A stretch of 64,000 nucleotides of DNA from Sympetrum striolatum. Taxonomy: Eukaryota > Arthropoda > Insecta > Odonata > Libellulidae. A model generated the notes under the pieces. That model was not told the DNA's origin. It was given only the letters and a program-made list of their open reading frames with translations, and ran no database searches. The DNA is taken from NCBI GenBank assembly GCA_947579665.1, contig OX388350.1:88989152-89053151 (forward strand). Direction: 5' to 3'. Below, one piece after another: positions 33,901 to 45,900 of the stretch. Made by a program: the position numbers and the translations under genes. Numbering within the stretch: the first letter of the stretch is position 1; each line of letters starts with the position of its first letter.

Positions 33901-36900
33901 GCTTCGAACCCGGGTCTTCCTGGTAATATTTACTATGCAGCACAGCAGAAGATCATCATCTTTAACTATATGTGAAAATTCAAGCAGAAATATTGGGTGC
34001 AACTGCCTCAAACGACGTCGTACTTTTCCCTTATATTCCTCATGTGAGAAATTTAAATGTCCCCCGGCATCGAACCCAGAAATAGTACGGTCTTAAATAC
34101 ATTTTTTTCAAAAACCTATGCTTAATATACATCTTCCATATAAGCAAGAACTTCCTATCATTTCTATAAGTGCATGAAAAAAAATAATGAAAAACTACCT
34201 TAATGTATTTTAAAGGCCGATTTTTGCATAGTCTTAGCATTGAACCCAGGATATTTTCTGTAAAAGTAATTTATGTTTTTGATAGATCATGACCATATTT
34301 ATTGGCTCCTTGAGTTTAGATTCTCTACCTATCCGGGAAGTATTTTTCAAAAATTCCGAAAAATCAAAGCAATGCATATAAATGGAAAAATTCGGGACTT
34401 TGGGGCCCTCTGGAATCGAACCCATGACACTGAAGATCAGAATCCCAATTTTCTGGTGGTAACATCTTATGGCCAGTACACTGTAAACATTTCAACTCAA
34501 TCACGCTTGTGGTTTAGGCTGTGAATTTGTATCCTATCTATATCTATTACGAGTAAAATGTAGCTTGCATACTGCAAGCAGATCGACTACACTAATTTCA
34601 TGTCGGCATCCTATCGGGACGGTTCTCAAAAGGAAAAAAAAAAAAGGATTGCAAATATTCTAAAAATTCTCTGCAATTTTATCATCTGGCATCGAACCCG
34701 AGTCTTCCTGGTGAACCTACTATGCACCACAATAGAAGATCACCATCTCTAACTATGTGTGAAAATACAAGCAGAAATATTGGCTACAACTGCCTCAAAA
34801 GACGTTCTAATTTTTTCGAATGTAAATGGCTCTCTGGATTTGAACCAAGGACGATCCTGGAAATCTTAAACATGTTTCTGATAGTTATTTATGATCTCTA
34901 TCTATATGCCAAATTTCAAGTTTCTATATTATTGGGAAAGGGTTCAAAATAATTATTGTAATTCGGATCAGTTACTGATTGTAGAGACGCCTGGTGTCGA
35001 ACCCAAGACACATAGATAGCTGTGAATGCACAGTTTGATTTGTATGGACTTGATCTTATTTTATGCAAAGGTTGAAGTCGATATCGTGCCGGGAAGAACC
35101 TAAAATTTGTGTCCGTTATCTCTGTAAGAAATGCATTGAGGAATTTAAATGGCCCTCTGGGATCGAACCAAGGACCATCAGCGAATATTTAAAATTTGAT
35201 TATGAAATATATTTAGAATCTCTAACCACATGCCGAATTTCAAGTTTCCATGTTATCGGGAAGAAGTCCAAAAAAAATCTTAAAAATCGCCACAATGCAT
35301 TTTAAACAGCCAATTTTTGCCCCGACCTAGCATCGAACCATGGACAATATTTAAAGATGTCTTTCTGATTATTGTTGGATATGCATGGCTTCTAGCGATT
35401 CCTTGAGTTTCAACTCTCTCTATTTCCAGGAAGTGCCATAAAAAATTTTTCGAAAATCCCCGCCATGTATTCTTATGGAGAAAATCGCAACTTTGGAGCC
35501 TTTTGGTTAAAACTCAAGGAGCCTATATTTATGGTCTTGGTCTTTCGAAAGCATCAATGACTTTTACAAAAAATATCCTGGGTTCGATGCTAGGACAATG
35601 CAAAGATCTGCCCTTTAAATACATGGGAGTAGTTTTTCATTATTTTTTTTGATGCATTTCTCGAAATAAAAGGAAGCTCGTGCTTAGCCGGAATGTGTGT
35701 GGTAAGAATTGGTTTAAGAAAAAAATTTTCATAAGACCGTACTATTCCTGGGTTCGATGCCAGAGCACATTTACATTTCTCTCATAAGGAATATAAGGGA
35801 AAAGTAAGGTAGGCAGTTGCAGCCAATATTTCTGCTTGAATTTTAGCACAAAGTTAGAGATTAATATCTTCTATTATGTTGCATAGGAAGTTTTACCAGA
35901 AGGACCCGGGATCGATGCCAGGCGGTAAATATGTCTCCCGTTTAAAATATATTGGGTTAGTATTTCATTATTTTTTTGATGCACTTATCGAAATGATAGG
36001 AAGTTCGTGCTTGGCAGGAAGATGTATGGTTAAAATTGGCTTAAGAAAAAAATTTTCATAAGACCGTACTATGCCTGGGTTCGATACCAGAGCACATTAT
36101 CATTTCTGTCATAAGAAATATAAGGGAAAAGTAGGATGTCGTTTGAGGCAGTTGCAGATAATATTTCTCCTTGAATTTTCACAGATAGTTAGAGATGGTG
36201 AACTTATATTATGCTGCATAGTAAGTATCACCAGGAAGACCCGGGTTCGATGCCGGACGAATAAATTGAAGCGAATAATCAGAATATTTTCAATCCATTT
36301 TTTTTTTTCTTTTGAGGACTCACTCGATATGATGCCGACTTAAAATTAGTGTTGTCGATCTGCTTGCAGTATGCAAGCTTCATTTTACTCGTATATAATA
36401 GATATATAGATGCTTCTCCGGATCCATTATATAGATAGATAGGATACTAATTCACAGGCTAAACCGTTTTGTGACGTATTAGCCATAGCGTGTAACCATC
36501 AGAAAAACTGTGATTTTGAACCTCAAGGTCATGGGTTCGATTCCAGAAGGCCCCAAAGTCGCGATTTTCTCCATAAAGATACATGGTGGGGAAGTTTGAA
36601 AATTAAAAATTTGAAAATTTTTTTGAGGCACTTCCCAGAAAAGGAGAGAGTTGTAATTGGAGGTGTCGCTAGAAGCCATGCATATCCAAAGAAAATCAAA
36701 AAGACATCTTCGAATATTGTCCATGGTTCGATGCTAGGTCAGGGCAAAAATCGGCCGTTTAAAATATATTGTGGCAATTTTTAAGATTTGTTTTGGACCA
36801 ATTTTCGATGGCATGGAAACTTGAAATTCGGCAAGTAGCTAGAGATCATGAATATATTTCATATTCAAATTTTACATTTTCGCTGATGGCCCTTGGTTCG

Positions 36901-39900
36901 ATCCCAGAGGGCCATTTACATTCCTCAATGCATTTCTTATGGAGATAACGGAAACAAATTTTAGGTACTTCCCGGCATGATATCGGCTTTTAACTTTGTT
37001 TGGAATAAGATCAAGTCCTAGCAAGTCATACTGTGCATTCACAGCTGCCAATATGTCCTGTGTTCAACACCAGGCGGAGAAGTTTTTCTCTATTAGTTTT
37101 GATGTACTTATCGAATTGATAGGAAGTTCGTACTTGGCTGGAAGATGTATGGTAAGATTTGGTTTAAGAAAAAAATTTAGATAAGACCTGGGTTCGATGC
37201 CTGAGCACAATAACTTTTCTCTCATAAGGAACATAAGGGAAAAGCAGGATGTTGTTTGAGGCAGTTGCAGCCAAAATTTCTGCTAGGATTTTTACACATA
37301 GTTAGAGATGATTATTTTCTAATAAGCTGCATAGAAAGTATTGTCAGAAAGACCCGTGTTCAATGCAGGGCAGTAAATATATCCCCCATGTATAATACAT
37401 TGGGGTAGCTTTTCATTATTTTTTTGATGCACATATCCATATGATAGGAAGTTCTTGCTTAGATTGAAGATGTATATTAAGACTTGGTTTATGAAATAAT
37501 ATTAGATAAGACCATGCTGTTTCTGGGTTCAATGCCAGAGCACATTAAATATTCTAACATAATGAATATATGGGAAAAGTAGGATGTCGTTTTAGGTAGT
37601 TGCTCCCAATATTTCTGCTTGAATTTTCACGCTTAGTTAGAGACGGTGAACTTCTATAGTGCTGAAATTGAAATTTCACCAGGAAGACCTGGGTTCGATG
37701 CTGGACGGAGAAATTGCTGCGAATTTTATGAATATTTTCAGTACTTTTTCTACTTTTGAGGACTTTCTCGATATGATGTCGACTTGAAATTTGTGTTATC
37801 AACATGCTTGCAGAATGCAAGCAACATTTTACTTGTAAAAGAAATTAATAAGCTCTTTTTTGCTAAAGAAAACCAAAAATTTGGATGTAACACGTCTAAA
37901 AGAGGTGAGCAAGGTGATCCCGCACGAAAAATCTACCTATGGAACATACACCCTCACCTGTAACTCGTGGCCGGCTTGTTTTTCCTTCAATAACCTATTT
38001 GAATATAGGGTTACCTGCAGTGACTTTCCGCTCGAACACAGCACAGTCAATACTATCAAACTATTCAAATTCTAATATTTAATTCTCAACAAAATAACAT
38101 AGAGCAAAGAGAATTGAATCAAATAAGTTACACAAAAATCACATACATACGCTAATCCTAATAAAATATTCGACCTTCGTATATTACAATGAAAAAGGTA
38201 TAGACATAAAAACACAAAATGTACATCTGGGTGAGGCAGCACTATGTACTAAGGAAAATTCTCTACAGTATGTAATGTATTATTTTAACAGATTTTAAGA
38301 AAAACAGAGTCAAATGGACCAAAATGTATCAAGCATTAAGCCTCATAACATATTGAGAATGGTGAGTCCACGGTTTCAAATTTACTATATTTTGACTTAG
38401 TTTAAGAACCTTTTTTGCCTTGCTTTTCGCGTGTTAGATGAAGTTGGATCTTCTCTCTTCAGTAACCAGCAGTAATCTGCCAGCATGTTTTGCTTTTCCT
38501 CCATTTTCTTTAGATATTGGTGGAATCTTTCTCCTTGCTCTTCGCTCTGCTTTCCAAGATTCTCAGGGAAATAGCCCAAATGTGAATCTAACATGTGCAC
38601 TTTTAAGCTCATTCTGCAGCCTAAATCTTGGAAAGAATCAAGCATTCTATCCACAATTTGTTTGTAGTCTGAATCTTTTGTGTTACGTTCTTTGGTTGAA
38701 ATAAGGTTATTTGATCGGATATTGTGTGAAATAATGGAAATGTCGTCCTTATATCTATCAGTGAGTAACAAGGAAAATATATATCAAAAGAAATGAAAAT
38801 AACGTTTGAGAATTATTCAAAAACAGCGGGTCATTCCTAACAGATTTGTTGTAGCATGGGTTTGTAATGCGGGGTTGCCTATACTCAGATTGTAAATTTT
38901 TAAATAATTATTGCAACAAAACTAAAGCCCATTTAGACGAATACCAATACAGTTTATTATAACTCTACTTCCTGCATCACCACAAAAATTTTCATTGAAA
39001 TCCCTGGACAAAATTGAGTCTCCCCTTGTAAGAAGTGCATTAGTGTGTGTTGAAAAAACATAACATGAGATTTAAAATAAAATGTGATGTGATATGGGAA
39101 AACTAACGTCGGATACTGATTTAGGACGCAAAAGTCACCCTGAAAAGCAATACAGGATGGAGGCAATGAAACCATCGCAGGTCAGTCCAATTTATGAGCA
39201 AAAGACCAGATATCTCTTAAAGGATTTTGCCAACTTTGCCTTTGTGAAAGATAAACAACCAGCAAAACATAACTCATGGCCAACTTCTATTCATGATCTT
39301 AGGTAAAAAAGGAAATAAAGGAAAAAAATAGTGTAAATGGTAGATGGTTTTCTTCTCACTAATTAAATAGCTGAGATGTTTTTGTCAAAATTCATCATTA
39401 GGATTATAAATGGGCCACTCATTTTGATCAACATACACATGTCAGCAACTACATCATGCAGAAACTGAAAAAAAAAAGATTAGAGGGCCTTATTTGAGAA
39501 GAGCCCTAGTAAAGGAAACTGAAGTTGAGGATTCGTAGAATAGCAAAAGCAATCCGGCTGAAGTTATTGGATTGTTAATAGATCAAGCCATTTGTTTTAA
39601 CATATGTGATGTTATTGCTGTACTATAGTTAAAAGTGCTCTATCAGGGAGATGAGGAAACTACCATAAATATTCCACAGACTCGTGAAGACACTTAAGAC
39701 GTAAAATTATGGAATTTAATGGCTGTGAGAGAAACATTTGCTCTATGCAAATAATTTATTCCTGTACTGCCATGTTTTTCACACATTTCTTTTATCCAAA
39801 TCCTCAACCACAATTTTCACTCTCCTCTGATTATAAAATATTTTTGCACCAATGTAACTTAAATTTGGTGCCCCCAGATAAGTCCCTGGTTGTGACTAGT

Positions 39901-42900
39901 GACAGATATTCCCCCTTGCCATCCTCCCCTAGCTACATCACTGTGAAATAAATATTTGCATGGTTAACTGTGTCACATTGATGAATTCTGGTCCCATTTT
40001 TTTCTTGTGCAGCTGATATAATCTGTATGACTAAAACTTTGCTAAAACCAAGGGTCCTGGATAACATGGTCAAACTCTCCAACTACTGCCTACTCAGACA
40101 TGACTGGATCGAGAAAGGCAGTTGTAGAGTCTACGATCATCATCATCATCTTCACTTATTTGTGCTGTCTTCTTTGAACTACGAAAGCCACCCTGAATAC
40201 GCGATACTTGAAGTGCATTAGTTTTTCAAAACTTCTTCTTCTCGTTACTTATATACCTCCAAATGTGGGACCTCTAATTGATATGGAACATGACATTTAA
40301 TTTTTAAATATTATAATTCTTGGTGACTTTAATGCTGATCTGTTATGGGATAGTTATTATTCTTCCTTTATCAGAAATTTTATTTATAGTTGTAATCTTT
40401 ATCTTGTTAAAATGCAACCAACCTATCATACGGATAACTCTCCTGGATCTTTGTATCATTGATTCTTCTAATAGTCTCATCATTTTCTCAATCTCTAGCA
40501 CCTCTTTTATAGGAAATTACAAAAATGTAATATCCTGTAAATTTAATATCCCTTGTCTGCTTCTATCTAAAATTGTTTACCATGATCTTATAAATTTTTA
40601 TCCAATCAAGTTTCAGAATGGCCTACTTGCTAGGGACTGGAAAAATCTATTCGGTTCTACCTGTGTCAACTCAAACTTAGAACTTTTCAATTCAAGATTT
40701 TTGAATAGTGTAAATGGTCTTGCCCCTAGGTATACCTGTAGCCCTCGAAGATTCTCAGCCTCATGCATTTGTCAGCCTCAGGCAAATATATATAAAATAA
40801 TTTTGTATTGCTGGGGAAAGGTTATGGAAAAGTATTCCCAATGACGCTAAATTTCCACTTCATAGTTTGTTTTTAATAAAAGATTTTTTCATCATCTTTT
40901 GGAAAAGATGGAAATGGTTTTTGAAAAGGAATGTAAAAAGTATGACATGTTCATGCCATGAATTTACATAAATTGTTTATTATTTTCTTATATTAAAAAA
41001 TGTCTTTACTTTATATATATGCATATAAAGTGAAATTTGTGAAAGGTGGTACTTGTTAAATGCAGAAACCTGCCTAAGCTGGAGGCATTAATAATATTGC
41101 TGCAAACTCAATAAGCTCAGGCTTCACAGAGTGGAAGTTCATTTCCATGATAAAATAAATTTATTTTTACTTGTAAAAATCAATTAATTTTATCATATTG
41201 CTGCATATACACAAGGTTTTTATGGGTAAGGCCCTCTGTAATGTGAAACTTTCCTCACAAAGATAGAAATCTATAATCCTTCAACCTTACTTTTGAACTA
41301 TTAGTGTTGGAATCAGTGAAAGACAGAACAAATTTTCTTGCTTTCAAATAAAGAATACTCACAATCAGAAGAAAAACACGCATTGTCAGTATAGAGGACA
41401 TTATTTTGATGGTTTATACTTGAGGTCTCCATTAGAGCTTAGCTCGTCTCTGGTATGCACTCCTCAAAATAAGTATTCTTATTGACTGCTGATGCATAGT
41501 CATCAATGTTATTGGATTGGATATATATACGAGTAAAAGTTGCTTGCATTCCGCAAGCATATGTTTAAAGTACTGTACTTTGCAAAGTTCTATTTGGTTT
41601 GATAATTTAGGGGACAGGAATACAAATTTCTAAATGGAATCTCTATCCAAGTGGCCAATTTGGTTTGGGCAACTCTCACCGTTTCTAAAATTCCAAAAAT
41701 ATAGATAAAAATGACTTCAACAGAAATTCCTTATTCCCATTAAATTGAATGCAAGAACGCGAATCGTCCTGGCATTGAACCAATGATCATAAGCTAAAAG
41801 ATAAGCTGTTTTTATGAGACATTCATTACTTTTGTTCACGTGCGTGGCCATAGAATTTCCACCTTCTCGATAAATCAATCAAAAATTTGAGATTCCTGTT
41901 GTACATTTTCAATGGTTTTCTTGTGTCAAACCTAGGACCTTTAGAAGTTGTGAATACTTATAACAACCCGGTAGGAAAAAAAGTAATTTAATCCAAAGTT
42001 TGAAGTCGATATCGTACAGGGAAGGTCCTAAAATTAGATTCCATAATCCTCATTTGCAATGCAAGGAGGAATGTAAATGGAGCTCTAGTATGGAATCAAA
42101 GATCATAAAAGAAAACAAACGGCATATTTGAAATGTATCTATGACTTCATGTCACTTTCTGAGTTTTACATTTCCATACTATTGGGCACGGATTTAAAAA
42201 AATTCTTAAAAATTACCTCAATGTATTTTAAATTGGAGTAATTTGCACTCACCTGGGGTTGAACTCACGCTCATTTTGTGACAGTTCTGTGATTGTTAAT
42301 ATAGAGGGGGGACCTCTGTGATTTTGAATTCTCTATCAGGTATGTTCCTTAAGAATATTCTCAAAAAACTCCAAGATAGCTGTAATTTTGTCACTACTAT
42401 GTATGTATCATAAATTGCAAATGTTGGCAACCCAGTAAATTTCTTCCTTTTTGTAAATTCTGACATTAATCCATACCATTAATTCAGTATGGACTAAAAG
42501 TCCCTGCGTGTTCTTATGAGAAATCACCTGAGCTGGAATTCAACAATTGCCTTGGTCACCAGGGGATTGTTGTTTATTGCAAAGAAATTTCACAAAATTT
42601 CCATTTATTTTGTCCTAATTCTCATAATTTTGATTTGAAAACGATATTACACAACCAAAATATGAATCTTCGTTAAATTTCATTTCTTTTGATACATGTC
42701 TGAACTTCGAACGACCAATTTAATTATTAATTTCATTATTTCCAATTTAATTCTGCAAATGAAAGGGAGCCTGCAAACAGTAAAATTGAACGAGGAATAT
42801 ATATTTCTTGAGTTTCTAGCTGGGTAAAGATTATTGGAAGCTCCAACGTTTTGTCAAATACACTGGGAAAGTATTAGATCTTTTTACAGTAAAATTGAAC

Positions 42901-45900
42901 TTAACATCCATTTCTTATGGAGAAATTTGCTCTGACCTAGCGTTGAACCAAGGATAATCATTGGAGTGAAGTCTTTGTGATTTTTGTTCCAAACAACAAC
43001 CAAACAAACAGACTTCCCTCGATTCTTAACTCTCTAATTTGCCTGGAGGTGCCTCTAAAAATTTACAAAAATGTTCACAATGCATTCTTGTAAGAAAAAT
43101 CGGGCCTTCTGGAATGGAACCCATGATACTCAGGGTCAAAGTGACATTCTTTCTGCCGGTTACACCCTATGGCTAGTACGTCTTAAAAATTTCAAGTAAG
43201 TGACACATGTGGAACATGGTTAGAATTTTGATCCTCTATATATAAGTATATCTGTAGAAATACCTATTTATAATAAATTTATATTTATTACAGAATTAGA
43301 TTATGCAATAAATAGTTTTATTCATCCCTTCAAATCTTGTTCTTCTCAGAGGTAAGAAGTGGTATTGAATCAATTTGTTTTTCTAAATATAGATTAAAAG
43401 GAGGAATATAATAATTACCTCAGGATGATGATGTCCAGCATTTAGACCAATGTAGCCAAATAAAAAACTAGCTACAAAGATAATTTGAAACCATGTTGTT
43501 AAAACTGTGCCAATAGATTCCAACTTAAAACCTGACACAGCCCACAGAAGTGCAGGTAACATCAGGGGTATAGCATCCCTCCATACCATTTTACAAGATA
43601 AAACGCGTTTGATTCTTTCTAAATGAAAAATTAAGGTCCACAGAATAGGACTGTATAGCCATGATAAGTAGCGTACTATCAACCCCTTCTGGAAAAAAAT
43701 AAACAAGCATTATATTAACTGGCTAATTTCTGTACATTTATCATAAAATTTTAAGTTTATTTTTTTCATATTTGAACTTATTAGGAGCAATTTTTGTGTT
43801 CTTACAACAACCATAAGTATTTTTCTCCATATTACCTAAACCAACCTTCCTTCTTTTTCTCATTAAAATTCTTGGACTACTTACATTTACTACCTTACAT
43901 TAAAGGATGGAGCTTATGTTTAACTTATTTATGTATTATTATGTAACAAGTTATGAGCAGAACAATCTAAGAGTGAAAAATTAAAAAAAAACATCCTGGA
44001 CTAGAGAGACAATGACATTAAAGGTAAGTTAAATTATGATATTGCATTATATTTAATGAATTCATATATGGTAAAGTTATGGTATTATGCATATTTAATT
44101 GAATATTATTCATTCAAGAATGTTCTACCTTTTGGTAGATTCATGTACACTCAAAAATTCCTATTAAGTGCCATCTCCTTCATTTCCTTATAGTTAACCC
44201 CACCCTTTAAGTCATCCAACATTTTCTGTCTTTGTCTTCCTTTCTGTTTTTTCCCCTCAATTCTACTCTGAATAACATTCTTGAGTAACCCCTCTCCCCT
44301 CAATATTTGGCCCACCCATTTCTTCTGTTGATATTAAATACTTCAGTTAATCCTCCCCAAGCATCTCCAAGACCTCCGTGTTCATTTTACTTTCAACCCA
44401 ACTTACTTTTTCCATTCTACACCCAACCAATATTTCAAAGGCCTCCAAATGTTTGACTTACTCCTTTCTTAAGGTCCCCGTTTCTCATCCATTTAACAAC
44501 ACACTCCAAACCAAGGATTTCACCAATCTTTTCCTGATTCCTTTCTCAAGACCTTAGGTCATCAGTTCCCTTTACTTCATAAAGGCTTCCTTGGCTAAGG
44601 CTATTATTTTTCGAATCTCATCTTTGCATCTTCAGACCCACAAAAGAGTACTTCCCAAGTAATAAAATTCATCCACCTGCTCTGGTTTACCCCATCCAAC
44701 CTTATCTTTAACTTAGTTTTCTTTCAGTGAACCTCAAAACTTATGTTTTACTTATGGGTCGTTCCATGCCAAGTGGTCTGATTTCAGAGAAGTGCCCCGC
44801 TCGACCATCGCGGATTTCGATGAAATTTTGTATGGACATTCACACATATCTCTTATGAACATTTGTAAAGTTTTACTTTCGCCGATGGTATACTTGCTGA
44901 GATATAGAAGATTGTTTGACCCCATGTCGCTGCCTTCTTCAACATGACTATGAGTTTTCAGTAACTTTGAGGCGTTGTATCTCAGAGAATTGTTTTATGA
45001 AGTAAACACACTTTGGCTATCTTCAACAACTTTTTGCGCTCTATTAAACAAAGTAACAAAAATAACTGTAAGAGCGACCTCCTTGCAGAAAATTCTGTGC
45101 AAAACTGGCCCAAAAAATTGCGGATCGAAAAAAAATTAAAACTTTGGCTATTTATATTTCAAGAAGAAATGATATAATCAACGTGAAACTTATCGCATGA
45201 TAACATATAAATACATAGTTTATAAATATAAAATTTCATATTCCTAGTACTTTCCATTATTTAAAAAAATTGAGTCAACACTTGACAATTTTTGTAAAAA
45301 AGCCAAAAATAGGCTATTTTTACCCCGCTTTTACAAAAAAAGTACCTCTGGAATTTCTTTTGAAAAATTTTTATTAAATAGAGAATGGTTTTAACTATCT
45401 TAAAATGTATATCTGGTTTTTCATCTCGAGCATATAAGGCCCTAGAAATAGGGACAACTGTGAGGATGACATTTGTAAAAACGGCAAAAATAGGTTATTT
45501 TCTGCCCACTCTTAGAAAAGAAAGACCTTTTCGATACTCTTGTAAATTATTTTCATTCGAAAGAGCATGTTTCAAACCTCTTAAAAAAGTACACTTGGGT
45601 TTTCATCGCGAGCACGTACAGCCCTAAAAAATTAACAAAGTTGAGAACGTTGCTATGGTGGCGCCACATGTTTTCTGTTGTTTATCGTCCTCGTTATTTT
45701 ATGTAGACATATCTTATGTAGACATAATTTGTTACTTTGTTGTCCATGATGCCTTGCTGGCACAATATTTTGTCTTAATACCACCAGATAAATAACGCCA
45801 CAAGGATTTACAACCTCATCGAAGAAAACAAATTGCAGGCTTGGGATCCTCAACCAAGAAACCCACCCGTGGCTGGTATTGTCTGGCTATCGGGCGTGAC

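Noticed and set aside
37860..38075. 71-codon + frame as a host gene
   Set aside because: No motif, no codon pattern and no splice context; considered chance.
39094..39306. 70-codon + frame as a host exon
   Set aside because: It abuts the edge of the 38.4-39.0 kb mobile unit and lacks a recognisable family; not supported.
45385..45627. 80-codon + frame as a gene
   Set aside because: It lies in the internally duplicated non-coding segment and has no family resemblance.
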